A DNA stretch of 42,829 nucleotides from Micromonospora sp. U21 (GTDB lineage Bacteria > Actinomycetota > Actinomycetes > Mycobacteriales > Micromonosporaceae), in assembly GCF_018070045.1 (NCBI RefSeq), contig NZ_JAGPYK010000044.1, positions 1 to 42,829 of the forward strand, read 5' to 3'. Below the pieces are notes generated by a model, which saw only the letters and a program-made list of their open reading frames with translations, was not told where the DNA came from and ran no database searches. Positions 23,475-31,567 of the stretch are shown here, piece by piece. Every line of letters starts with the position of its first letter. Within the stretch, counting starts at the first letter, position 1. A program made the position numbers and the translations under genes.

Positions 23475-24691
23475 CAGGCCACCACCCGGGTCGGCCGGCG
23501 CACGGCGGCCACCTCGCCGTAGAGCTCCGCCAGCCGCTCGGCCGTGGCCGCCCAGGAGTACCGCGACCGGGCCCGCTCGCGCGCGGCGGTGGCGTACCGG
23601 AAGCGCCGGATCCGGTCGTCGAGCAGCCGCTGGATCGCGGTGGCCAGAGCACGCGGGTCGCGGGCCGGCACCAGGTCACCGGTCGTCCCGTCGACCACGG
23701 TGTCCCGGATGCCGCCCACGGCGGTGCCGACCACCGGCACCCCGCACGCCATCGCCTCCAGCGGGGTCAACCCGAACGGCTCGTACCAGGGGGCGGCGAC
23801 CAGCAGGTCCGCCGAGCGGTACCAGCGGCCCATCTCCTCCCGGGGCACCGCGCCGACCAGCCGTACCCGGTCGGCCACCCCGCACGACTCGGCCAGCGCC
23901 CGCAGCCGCCGGGCGTACGGGTCGGTCTCCAGCAGCCCCTCGGGCGGCCCGCCCACCACCACGCACTCGGCGTCCGGCACCAGCGCCATCGCGCGGACCA
24001 CCGTCTGGAAGCCCTTGCGCTCGACCAACCGGCCCACGGTCAGGATCCGGGGCCGGCCCGGCTCGCGGTCCGCGGCCGGCCCGAGCGGGGCGAACGAGGC
24101 GAGGTTGACCCCGGAGGGAACGACGGTCATCCGGGACCGGGGCACCCCCATCCGCACCAGCTCGCCAACCTCGTCGCGGCACTGCGCGACCACCCGGTCC
24201 ACCGAACGGCCCAGCTCCCGCTCGTAGGAGATCCGGCGGGCCGGGCTGGTGTCCTGCACGCCCTGGTAGCGGCGCTTCACGGTGCCCAGCGCGTGGTACG
24301 TCTGCACCACCGGCACGCCGGTCTGCCGGCCGGCGTTCAGCGCGGCCAGGCCACTCATCCAGAAGTGCGCGTGGATCACCTCGGGCATCCAGTCCCCGCC
24401 ACGCCACCGCTCCACCAGCCACCGGCCGAACTCCCGCATGTGCGGCAGCAGCGCGTCCTTGGCCACCGGCTCGGCCGGACCGGCCGGCACGTGCACCACG
24501 TCGTACCCGTCCGGGCTGCGGACGGTCACCGGCAGGTCGAGCGCGTCCCGGCGGGTGTAGACCCGCACCTCGTGCCCGGCGTCGACGAGCGCGGCGGACA
24601 GCTCCGCGACGTGCGTGTTCTGGCCGCCGGCGTCCTCCCCTCCGAGGATGGCGAGCGGGCTGGCGTGCTCCGAGATCATCGCGATCCGCAT
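23474..24691 (-). CDS. glycosyltransferase family 4
   Basis: 405-aa retaining GT-B enzyme. The N-terminus MISEHASPLAILGGEDAGGQN holds the family's Gly-rich acceptor loop, VIHAHFWMSG the central histidine, and LTVGRLVERKGF the nucleotide-sugar loop. The C-terminal E-x7-E motif is EPFGLTPLE (about residues 325-333). It resembles actinobacterial GT4 enzymes of the MshA/PimB superfamily, but no exact function follows. The donor could be GDP-mannose or UDP-GlcNAc as well as a heptose. It overlaps the next glycosyltransferase by 16 bases. Confidence 0.93.
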   Translation of the reverse strand: MRIAMISEHASPLAILGGEDAGGQNTHVAELSAALVDAGHEVRVYTRRDALDLPVTVRSPDGYDVVHVPAGPAEPVAKDALLPHMREFGRWLVERWRGGDWMPEVIHAHFWMSGLAALNAGRQTGVPVVQTYHALGTVKRRYQGVQDTSPARRISYERELGRSVDRVVAQCRDEVGELVRMGVPRSRMTVVPSGVNLASFAPLGPAADREPGRPRILTVGRLVERKGFQTVVRAMALVPDAECVVVGGPPEGLLETDPYARRLRALAESCGVADRVRLVGAVPREEMGRWYRSADLLVAAPWYEPFGLTPLEAMACGVPVVGTAVGGIRDTVVDGTTGDLVPARDPRALATAIQRLLDDRIRRFRYATAARERARSRYSWAATAERLAELYGEVAAVRRPTRVVA

Positions 24692-25650
24692 ACTTCCTCC
24701 TCCAGCAGCCGGTCCCAGTCAGCGAGGAAACGGTCGAGGCCGTACCTGTCACGCGCGGCCGACCGTGCCGCCGCGCCGGCCTGACGCGCGGCCGCCGGCT
24801 CTGCGATGAAATGACGGGCGGCGTCGAGCAGGGTGTCCATCCGGGTGGCGAGGGCCCCCGCCTCCGGCGGCACCGCCGTCACCGCCTCGGTGGTGGCGAG
24901 CGCGACGACCGGCATGCCGATCGCCATCGCCTCGATGAGGCTGAGCCCGAGCGAGGTCCACCGGCACAGGTGCAGGTACGCGCGCCGCCTGGCCAGTTCG
25001 GCGTGCATCCGCTCCTGGGGCACGTCGTCGTGGCTGGTGAGCCGGTCGGCGGGCAGGTCGAGGTGGTCGGCCAGGCCGGCGACGCCCATGCCGAACACGT
25101 CCAGCGGTGCGATCTCGGCGAATCGGGGCAGCAGGTCCGTGCCGGTGACCCGGCCCCGCCGGACCGGCTCGTTGATCACCACGGCGAGCCGGTCCAGCTC
25201 ACCGGTGTACGACACGACGGGCGCGACGATCCCGTGGTCGACCACCGTGGTGCGGGTGGCGCCGGTGTCCCAGAAGATCTGGTTGAACCCGGTGACGTGG
25301 GCGATGAGCAGGTCCTCGCGTCCGGCCATCGGGTGCCGGGTGTTGGGCACGTCGCCCTTGGGCGTGTTGTGTTCGACGTAGATGGCCGGCACGTCGCGGC
25401 CGGGGCGGCGGCCCAGCCACTCCTCGGTGAGGTCGACCTCCTCGGGGCGTTGCATGATCACCAGGTCGACGTCGGCGCCGGGCAGGTCGGCGGGGGCGAC
25501 CTCGACCGCGCTGTCCGGCCAGGGGTAGGTGCGGGCACGGCCGAGGCCGTAGGGGCCGCGGTCGGGCGTGGTGGGGATCAGGTAGCGGTGGCTGCCGTGC
25601 ACGAACGACGTGGTCCAGGAGCCGTGCACGTGCCAGAGCAGGACGTTCAT
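24676..25650 (-). CDS. GT-B glycosyltransferase, unclassified
   Basis: 324 aa from the ATG at 25650, which overlaps the GmhB-GT9 stop as ATGA. The start MNVLLWHVHGSWTTSFVHGSHRYL is characteristic of a small group of actinobacterial transferases. The C-terminal half contains TSLGLSLIEAMAIGMPVVAL (about residues 240-260), the GT4-type acceptor/donor segment. EHNTPKGDVPN (about residue 93) is a likely active-site loop. Substrates are unknown; the operon context suggests it extends the glycan to which heptose is added. A longer frame upstream is a shadow of the fused gene. Confidence 0.87.
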   Translation of the reverse strand: MNVLLWHVHGSWTTSFVHGSHRYLIPTTPDRGPYGLGRARTYPWPDSAVEVAPADLPGADVDLVIMQRPEEVDLTEEWLGRRPGRDVPAIYVEHNTPKGDVPNTRHPMAGREDLLIAHVTGFNQIFWDTGATRTTVVDHGIVAPVVSYTGELDRLAVVINEPVRRGRVTGTDLLPRFAEIAPLDVFGMGVAGLADHLDLPADRLTSHDDVPQERMHAELARRRAYLHLCRWTSLGLSLIEAMAIGMPVVALATTEAVTAVPPEAGALATRMDTLLDAARHFIAEPAAARQAGAAARSAARDRYGLDRFLADWDRLLEEEVCGSR

Positions 25651-27281
25651 CGGCCGCCACCGCCGCCGCCGGCCAGCACTCGCACCGCCTCGACCACCTC
25701 GGCCGGGTCGATGCCGCTCAGGCAGGGATGACCGGGCACCGGGCAACTGGCCGCCCGGGTGTCCCGGCAGGGCGCACCGGCGTCGCCGAGCCGGACGGTG
25801 GGCACCCGGTAGGGCCCCCACTGTCCGAATGGGACGGTCGGCGCGAAGAGACTCACCACCGGCACCCCGGCCGCGGCGGCCAGGTGCGCCGGCCCGGTGT
25901 TGCCGACCACCACCGCGCCGGCGTCGGCGACGATCGCTGCCAACCCGGGCAGGTCGGTCCGGCCACCCAGGTCGGTGCCGCCGGCCGCCGCGACCCGGGC
26001 GGTGACGTCACGCTCGTCGGGGCCGCCGGTGATCAGCACCCGATGGCCGGCAGCGGTCAGCGAGCCGGCGATCCGGGCCGCCAGCTCGGGCGGGCAGGCC
26101 CGGCTCGACGCGTCGGAGCCGGGATGCAGCACCACGTAGCCGGGGTCACCGAGGTCGGCCGGGCGGGACGGCAGGGCGTCCTGCCGCAGCCGGAGCACGG
26201 GTTCGTCGTTGACGGGCAGCCGATGGCCGGCGGCGGCGGCGAGGGAGAGGGCACGTTCGGGTTCGGGGACGCCGACGGGTACCCGGTGGCGGACGTCCAG
26301 CAGGGCACCCGGGTAGTCGTCGCTGATCGCGGCGATCCGGCGGATCCCCGCCATCCGCAGCAGCAGCGCCAGTGGCAGGGCGGACTGGTGGAACGAGGTG
26401 AACACCACCGCCTCGTCCGCGCCGACCGCGGCGAGGCGCGCGGTCAGGGTCCGCATGGCGTCCGGGTCGACCGGCGCCGGAGCGGGGTCGATCCACGGCA
26501 GCGGATGCTCGATGATCTCGTCGACGCCGGGCAGCAGGTCGGCGGCGGCGCGTCCGCGTGGCCCGCAGAGCAGCACCACCCGTTGCGCGCCGGCCGCGAC
26601 GGCACGGATCGCCGGCCCGGTGACCAGCACGTCCCCGGCCGAGTCCGACCGCACCACCAGCGTTGTCCCCACCCGTTCGCCGGCCGGAACCGACACGGCG
26701 TGCACCGCCTGCTGGCGGCGCAGGATCTCATCCACCGCCGCCGGAAGATCGTTGGCCAGCCACCCGGCGGCGGCGATCTCCTCCGGTCGGGTCACCGGGG
26801 TGGGCACCAGCACCCCCGCCGCCCCCGCCGCCATCGCGGCGGCCACGTCCCGGCCGATGTCGCCCACCAGCACGCAGCGCGACGCGCTCGTATCGAGCTC
26901 CCGCGCGGCGGCGTGCACCAGGCCGGGAGCGGGCTTGCGGCAGTCACAGCCGTCGGCGTCGTCGTGCGGGCAGACCAACCACGCGTCGAAGCGACCCAGC
27001 AACTCCTCGATCCGGGCGTGCACCGCCCGCATCTGCTCCTCGCTGAAGTAGCCCCGGGCCAGGCCGGACTGGTTCGTCACCACCGCCAGCCGCAGCCCCG
27101 CGGCCCGCAGCCGGTCCAGCGCCGCTCGCGCCCCCGGCACCGGCCGCACCTTCTCCGGATCACCGTTGTACGGCACGTCCTCGATCAGGGTGCCGTCCCG
27201 GTCCAGCAGCACCGCGTCGTACAGGACGGGGCGGGTGCCCTCGACAGGCCCGGAACCGGCCCGGCCAGCACCGGCGTACAC
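25647..27281 (-). CDS. fused heptose bisphosphate phosphatase (GmhB) and GT9 glycosyltransferase
   Basis: About 544 aa. Residues about 20-190 are a HAD-IIIA phosphatase: LLDRDGTLIEDVPY, TNQSGLARGYFSEEQM, a zinc loop CPHDDADGCDCRKPAPG and VGDIGRDVAAA, matching GmhB, which removes the C7 phosphate from heptose 1,7-bisphosphate. Residues about 215-540 are a complete GT9 domain (RSDSAGDVLVTGPAIRAV, HPGSDASSRACPPE, VVGNTGPAHLAAAAGVPVV, FGQWGPYRVP). The two are in one frame with no stop or frameshift. I used the GTG at 27281; the GTG at 27326 is in frame and neither has a well-placed ribosome-binding site. It is the first gene of the operon. Confidence 0.88.
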   Translation of the reverse strand: MYAGAGRAGSGPVEGTRPVLYDAVLLDRDGTLIEDVPYNGDPEKVRPVPGARAALDRLRAAGLRLAVVTNQSGLARGYFSEEQMRAVHARIEELLGRFDAWLVCPHDDADGCDCRKPAPGLVHAAARELDTSASRCVLVGDIGRDVAAAMAAGAAGVLVPTPVTRPEEIAAAGWLANDLPAAVDEILRRQQAVHAVSVPAGERVGTTLVVRSDSAGDVLVTGPAIRAVAAGAQRVVLLCGPRGRAAADLLPGVDEIIEHPLPWIDPAPAPVDPDAMRTLTARLAAVGADEAVVFTSFHQSALPLALLLRMAGIRRIAAISDDYPGALLDVRHRVPVGVPEPERALSLAAAAGHRLPVNDEPVLRLRQDALPSRPADLGDPGYVVLHPGSDASSRACPPELAARIAGSLTAAGHRVLITGGPDERDVTARVAAAGGTDLGGRTDLPGLAAIVADAGAVVVGNTGPAHLAAAAGVPVVSLFAPTVPFGQWGPYRVPTVRLGDAGAPCRDTRAASCPVPGHPCLSGIDPAEVVEAVRVLAGGGGGGR

Positions 27282-27449
27282 CGGGGCTGACCTGCGCTGA
27301 TCCGGATCCTCCTGGTCCTGTCGCACAGGCGGCGGGTTCCCTGCGCCCCGAGGAGTAAACGTGGTCGCCGGCGCGGTGGGCCAGCGCCACCGGCGGCGCC
27401 CCGCGTCGGCCTTACCCGCCGCCCCGGAGAAGCTAACCCGCCAGTCCGT

Positions 27450-27455
27450 TAGCCT
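27450..27455 (+). promoter_or_regulatory. candidate -10 box for the SRPBCC gene
   Basis: TAGCCT would start transcription near 27462, which excludes the GTG at 27458 as a start and supports the one at 27482. The remaining sequence 27282-27449 must hold the promoter of the minus-strand heptose operon, but I see no convincing boxes; an AGGAGG near 27308 is too far from any start codon in frame. Confidence 0.4.
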
Positions 27456-27481
27456 CCGTGCCGACGGGGTATGGGAGCCCA

Positions 27482-27928
27482 GTGGCGATTGTGGAGAAAG
27501 TGATCGACGCTTCCCCCCAGCAGGTGTTCGACGTGCTGGCCGACGGGTGGACGTACAGCGACTGGGTGGTCGGCACCGCGCACGTCCGGGACGTGGACGA
27601 CGCCTGGCCCCGGGTGGGCAGTCAGGTGCACCACCGGGCCGGGCCGTGGCCGTTCTCGTTGCAGGACGCCTCCACCGTGCTGGTCTGTGAGCCACCGCAC
27701 CGGCTCGTGCTCCGGGCCGGTCTCTGGCCGGCCGGAGAGGCGATCGTGGCCTTCACCCTGGAACCGGTCGGCGAGGGCGCCACCCGGGTCCGCATCGGGG
27801 AGGACTTCGCCGCCGGTCCGCTGCGCTGGATCCGTAACAAGATCAATGATCTCGTGCTGCACCTGCGTAACCGGGAGACGCTGGATCGGCTCGCCGACAT
27901 CGCCACCCGGCAGAAGGGTGCGCCGTGA
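27482..27928 (+). CDS. SRPBCC-family protein
   Basis: 148 aa from the GTG at 27482, with GGGAG about 6 nt upstream. The helix-grip pattern is clear: VAIVEKVIDASPQQVFDVLAD at the N-terminus, a beta sheet through PWPFSLQDASTVLVCEPPHRLVL, and FTLEPVGEGATRVRIGEDF before the C-terminal helix. Such proteins bind hydrophobic ligands. The stop overlaps the SDR gene start by 4 bases, so the two are coupled and probably act on the same substrate. The ligand is unknown. Confidence 0.9.
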   Translation: MAIVEKVIDASPQQVFDVLADGWTYSDWVVGTAHVRDVDDAWPRVGSQVHHRAGPWPFSLQDASTVLVCEPPHRLVLRAGLWPAGEAIVAFTLEPVGEGATRVRIGEDFAAGPLRWIRNKINDLVLHLRNRETLDRLADIATRQKGAP

Positions 27929-28926
27929 CGCAGACCGTGGTGGTGACCGGCGCGAGCGCCGGCGTCGGTCGGGCCGTCGCACACTCGTACGCGGCCCGGG
28001 GCGCCCGGCTGGCGCTGCTGGCCCGGGGCGAGGCGGGCCTGGCCGCCGCCGAGCGGGAGTGCCGGCGGCGCGGCGCCACCGACGTACGCGTGTACCGGGT
28101 CGACGTCGCCGACGCGGGTGCGGTGCAGCAGTCCGCCGACGACGTGGTGCACCGGTGGGGCCGCATCGATGTGTGGATCAACAACGCGATGGTGTCGGTG
28201 TTCGCGCCGGCATGGGAGATCCCGGCGCGCGAGTTCCGCCGGGTCACCGAGGTCACCTACCTGGGCACGGTGCACGGCACCTTGGCGGCGCTGCGGCACA
28301 TGCGCGCGCACGGCCGCGGCGCGATCGTGCAGGTGGGCTCGGCGCTGGCCTACCGGGGGATCCCGCTGCAGTCGGCGTACTGCGCGAGCAAGCACGCCGT
28401 CCAGGGGTTCAACGACTCGCTGCGGGCCGAGCTGCTGCACGACTGCCCGGGAGTGAAGCTGTCGATGGTGCAGCTGCCCGCGGTGAACACGCCACAGTTC
28501 TCGTGGGTCCGCACCCGGCTGCCCCGGCATCCGCAGCCGGTGCCGCCGATCTTCGCGCCGGAGCTGGCCGCGCGGGCGATCGTCTGGGCCGCCGACCACG
28601 GCACCCGGGAGCTGAACGTGGGCGGCCCGACCTGGCGGGCCCGGCTGGGCGACATCCTGATCCCCGGCCTGCTGGACCGCAAGCTGGCCCGGGACGGGTA
28701 CGAGAGCCAGCAGACCGGCGGGGAGATCGACCGGGCCACCTGGCGGGACAATCTCGACCACCCCGGCGACGAGGACCGGGACCGGGGCGCGGCGGGCGTC
28801 TTCACCGACCGGGCGCGCAGTCGCTCGGCGGCGCTCTGGGTCGGCACCCACAAGCCGGCGCTGTCCGGTGTCGCGCTCGCCGGCGCGGCGCTGGCCCTCG
28901 TCGCCGCCGCCCGGCGCCCGCGCTGA
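27925..28926 (+). CDS. short-chain dehydrogenase with a C-terminal hydrophobic tail
   Basis: 333 aa from GTG. The SDR core (residues 1-250) has TGASAGVGRAVA, NNAMVSVFAP, and YCASK (about residue 153). The C-terminal extension of about 70 residues ends in a hydrophobic segment (LSGVALAGAALALVAAARRP, about residues 312-331), which could anchor the enzyme to the membrane. This long form of SDR (SDR family oxidoreductase, 330-aa group) is common in actinobacteria near SRPBCC genes. Substrate unknown. Confidence 0.92.
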   Translation: MTQTVVVTGASAGVGRAVAHSYAARGARLALLARGEAGLAAAERECRRRGATDVRVYRVDVADAGAVQQSADDVVHRWGRIDVWINNAMVSVFAPAWEIPAREFRRVTEVTYLGTVHGTLAALRHMRAHGRGAIVQVGSALAYRGIPLQSAYCASKHAVQGFNDSLRAELLHDCPGVKLSMVQLPAVNTPQFSWVRTRLPRHPQPVPPIFAPELAARAIVWAADHGTRELNVGGPTWRARLGDILIPGLLDRKLARDGYESQQTGGEIDRATWRDNLDHPGDEDRDRGAAGVFTDRARSRSAALWVGTHKPALSGVALAGAALALVAAARRPR

Positions 28927-28931
28927 CCTGG

Positions 28932-28967
28932 ATCCGCAGCGGCGAGCAGGGCTCGCACGCTGCGGAT
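28932..28967 (+). terminator. terminator after the SDR gene
   Basis: ATCCGCAGC (28932-28940) pairs with GCTGCGGAT (28959-28967), and GCGAGC with GCTCGC inside. It starts 6 bases after the SDR stop. Confidence 0.8.
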
Positions 28968-29022
28968 GGACACCGTCCGCAACGCCCGGAAGGGGAGCCT
29001 TTTCAACCCGGATGTGGCAACT

Positions 29023-29042
29023 GGCTACCCTCTCAGGTAGCC
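29023..29042. promoter_or_regulatory. inverted repeat upstream of the GT2 gene
   Basis: GGCTACC (29023-29029) and GGTAGCC (29036-29042) are separated by 6 nt. TACCCT within it could be a -10 box. Its place, 27 bp before the probable start, suggests an operator or a promoter-overlapping site. Confidence 0.4.
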
Positions 29043-29068
29043 CTGTCCGCAAACCGAGGATGTCCGAC

Positions 29069-29836
29069 ATGATCGAGCCCGTGCAGCTGCCGTCGCCGTG
29101 GCGGGACGCGCGCCTGACCGTCGTGGTGCCCACCTACAACGAGGCGGGCAACCTCCCGGCGCTGGTCGAGCGGCTGCTCGCACTGCCGCTGCCGGGTCTG
29201 CGCATCCTCGTTGCCGACGACAACTCTCCCGACGGCACGGGGGAGGTGGCCGACAAGTTGGCCATCGAGCACCCGGACCGGATCGAGGTGGTGCACCGGG
29301 CTGGCAAGGAGGGCCTGGGCCGGGCCTACGTGGACGGGATGAGCCGGGCGCTCGACGGCGGCGCCGAGTACGTGGCGCAGATGGACGCGGACCTGTCCCA
29401 CCCGCCGGAGGCGCTGCCGGGGATGCTCGGCGCGCTGCTCTCCACCCAGGCCGGCGTGGTGATCGGTTCCCGGTACGTGCCCGGTGGCGAGCTGGACGAG
29501 AACTGGCCGCTGTACCGCCGGGCGCTCAGCGGTTGGGCGAACCTCTACGTGCACACGCTGCTGCGGGTGCGGATCCGGGACCTGACCGCCGGCTTCAAGA
29601 TCTGGCGCGCCGACGCGCTGCGGGACATCGGCCTGGAGCGGGTGCAGTCCAACGGCTACAGCTTCCAGGTGGAGATGCATTACCTGGCCACCAAGCTGGG
29701 GCACACCATCCTGGAGGTGCCGATCCGCTTCGAGGAGCGGCGCGACGGTGAATCCAAGATGACCACCGCGACCAAGATCGAGAGTGCGCTGATGCCGTTC
29801 CGGCTGCGCAGCAAGCACCGCAACATCACCAGCTGA
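29069..29836 (+). CDS. polyprenol monophosphomannose synthase-like glycosyltransferase (GT2)
   Basis: 255 aa. GT-A fold with TVVVPTYNEAGNLPALV, the DxD-like VADDNSPDGTGE and QMDADLSHPPE, and the dolichol-phosphate mannose synthase hallmarks GSRYVPGG and RDLTAGFKIWR. The C-terminal membrane domain of the Corynebacterineae fusion partner is absent, so this is the soluble synthase alone. It would make polyprenyl-phospho-mannose for extracellular mannosylation of proteins or glycolipids. I used the ATG at 29069, which lies 8 nt after GAGGA; the ATG at 29060 directly touches that site. Confidence 0.92.
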   Translation: MIEPVQLPSPWRDARLTVVVPTYNEAGNLPALVERLLALPLPGLRILVADDNSPDGTGEVADKLAIEHPDRIEVVHRAGKEGLGRAYVDGMSRALDGGAEYVAQMDADLSHPPEALPGMLGALLSTQAGVVIGSRYVPGGELDENWPLYRRALSGWANLYVHTLLRVRIRDLTAGFKIWRADALRDIGLERVQSNGYSFQVEMHYLATKLGHTILEVPIRFEERRDGESKMTTATKIESALMPFRLRSKHRNITS

Positions 29837-29849
29837 CCCGTCCCCGACC

Positions 29850-29882
29850 CGCGCCCCGGCCGCCTGGGCCGGCCAGGGCGCG
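29850..29882. terminator. hairpin between converging GT2 and flavoenzyme genes
   Basis: CGCGCCC (29850-29856) pairs with GGGCGCG (29876-29882), with an inner CGGCC/GGCC(G) stem. It is placed to end both transcripts. Confidence 0.65.
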
Positions 29883-29887
29883 GCAGG

Positions 29888-31495
29888 TCAGTCGGGGTAG
29901 ACGGCGCGGTGCGCGGCGGCGATGGCGGCGGCGTAGGCGCGGCCGGTGAGCGCGCGGTCGCGCGCGAGCGCCGCACGGGCCGCGTTCGCGCCGGGTGCGC
30001 CGTGCACCCCGGGACCGGGATGCGCTGACGCGCTGGCCAGGAAGAGTCGGTCCACCGGGGTGTCCGCGCGGCCCAGGCCGGGGATCGGGCGCAGGAACAG
30101 CTGCTGGTACGCGGCGGCGGTGCCACCGCCGAGCGCGCCGCCGACCAGGCTCGGGTCGCCCTTCTCCAGGTCGGCCGGACCGGCCACGTGCCGGCCGACG
30201 ATGAGCTGCCGGAAACCGGGGGCCGCCGCCTCCAGCACGTCCTCCATCCGCTGGACGTGCCCGGCGATGTCCTCGGTCCGCCAGTCCCGACGGAACGGCA
30301 GGTGGGTGTACGACCAGAGCGACTCGGTGCCCGGCGGGGAGTGGCTCGGATCGGCCACCGACATCTGCCCGAGCAGCAGGAACGGGTCGCGCGGCAGCTC
30401 ACCGCGGGCCAGCTCACCGGCATAGCGGGTCAGCCCGTTCAGGTCCGCGCCGAGGTGCACGGTGCCGGCGCCGGCCACCTCCCGGGTCGTCCAGGGCAGC
30501 GGCGCGGAGAGCGCCCAGTCGACCTTCAGCGTCGAGCCGTCCCAGCGGAAGTGCGCCAGATCCTCCACCAGGCGCGACGGCAGCGCCGCCGCGCCGACGA
30601 GGTCGAGGTAGAGCGCCGGCGCCGGCACGTCGGCGAGCACGGCCCGCCGGGCCCGCCAGAGCGCGCCGCCCACGGTGCGCACCCCCATCGCCCGGCCCCG
30701 GGCGGTGAGGACCCGGTCGACCCGGGCGCCGTAGAGGATCCGGCCGCCGCGTTCCTCCAGCCGGGCCACCAGCGCGTTGGTGATCTGCTGCGCGCCACCG
30801 TCGGGCACCGGCCAGCCGACCTGCTGGCCGAGCATGGCCAGCAGCCAGCCGTACACCCCGGAGCCGGCCTCCTCCGGGGACAGGTCGGTGTGCAGGGCGC
30901 AGCCGGCCAGCAGCGCCGGCCCGCCGTCGCCGTCGAAGAGTTCGTCGCCGAGCTTGCGGACCGGCACCACCAGCCGCCGGGCCAACCGCAGCGCTCCGGC
31001 GATCCGCATCCGCCGCAGCAGGGCCAGCCCGCCCCGCACGGGCGGGAAGGGCCTGGTGATGGTTTCCAGCATCGGCTCGGCCACCTCGAGCCAGTCGGTG
31101 TACGCGTTCAGCCAGCGCTTGCCGTCGCCGGGGGCGAACCGCTCCAGCGAGGCGGCGGTGACGTCCGGGTCCCGGTTGATCACCGCGGCGCGGCCGTCCG
31201 GCAGCAGGTGCGCCAGCACGTCCGGTGAGTGCCGCCAGGACAGCCCGTACCGGTCCAGGTCGAGCCCCGCCAGCACGGGCGAGGCGTACCCGAGGGGGTA
31301 GAAGGAGCTGTAGAGGTCGCTGAGGTAGCCGGGCGCGGTCACCTCGGCGGAGCGGACCGCGCCGCCGGGCACGGCGGTCGCCTCCAGCACGACCACGTCC
31401 CATCCGGCGTCCGCCAGCAGGTTGGCCGCCACCAGGCCGTTGTGGCCGGCCCCGACGACGACGGCGTCAGCGCTCTCCGCGCCGGTGGTAGTCAT
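29888..31495 (-). CDS. phytoene-desaturase-like FAD-dependent oxidoreductase
   Basis: 535 aa. The dinucleotide-binding start VVVGAGHNGLVAANLLADAGWDVVVLEA (GxGxxG, about residues 13-18) and the second conserved part near the C-terminus (FLASASAHPGPGVHGAPGANAA, about residues 487-508) are those of CrtI-like NAD(P)/FAD oxidoreductases. This GAGHNGL subgroup is widespread and often unrelated to carotenoids (in humans, PYROXD2). No other carotenoid genes are near. A TAGGCG box 6 nt before the ATG suggests a leaderless message. The substrate is unknown. Confidence 0.92.
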   Translation of the reverse strand: MTTTGAESADAVVVGAGHNGLVAANLLADAGWDVVVLEATAVPGGAVRSAEVTAPGYLSDLYSSFYPLGYASPVLAGLDLDRYGLSWRHSPDVLAHLLPDGRAAVINRDPDVTAASLERFAPGDGKRWLNAYTDWLEVAEPMLETITRPFPPVRGGLALLRRMRIAGALRLARRLVVPVRKLGDELFDGDGGPALLAGCALHTDLSPEEAGSGVYGWLLAMLGQQVGWPVPDGGAQQITNALVARLEERGGRILYGARVDRVLTARGRAMGVRTVGGALWRARRAVLADVPAPALYLDLVGAAALPSRLVEDLAHFRWDGSTLKVDWALSAPLPWTTREVAGAGTVHLGADLNGLTRYAGELARGELPRDPFLLLGQMSVADPSHSPPGTESLWSYTHLPFRRDWRTEDIAGHVQRMEDVLEAAAPGFRQLIVGRHVAGPADLEKGDPSLVGGALGGGTAAAYQQLFLRPIPGLGRADTPVDRLFLASASAHPGPGVHGAPGANAARAALARDRALTGRAYAAAIAAAHRAVYPD

Positions 31496-31522
31496 CCGAT
31501 CCGCCTACCCGGCGCGCAACCG

Positions 31523-31539
31523 GGCGAAACGCGTTTGCC
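31523..31539. promoter_or_regulatory. palindrome in the divergent promoter of the flavoenzyme and aldehyde dehydrogenase genes
   Basis: GGC-G-AAACGCGTTT-G-CC has a perfect AAACGCGTTT core (31527-31536). A short palindrome centred on CG is typical of LacI-family operators. No LacI-type gene is present in the window, so any regulator would be elsewhere. Confidence 0.4.
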
Positions 31540-31567
31540 TCGCCGGGGCCGGGGCATCCAGCGTCGC

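Noticed and set aside
18576..27281. Lipopolysaccharide core cluster acquired from a Gram-negative
   Set aside because: Codon use and GTGA overlaps match the neighbouring genes, and no lipid A or other LPS genes are present. It looks native to the genome.
29888..31495. Carotenoid biosynthesis locus
   Set aside because: Only a CrtI-like flavoenzyme is present; no phytoene synthase, GGPP synthase or cyclase genes are nearby, and the GAGHNGL subgroup is often non-carotenoid.
31229..31567. Extension of the aldehyde dehydrogenase upstream of 31568
   Set aside because: The added 113 residues lack ALDH similarity and overlap the start of the divergent flavoenzyme gene.
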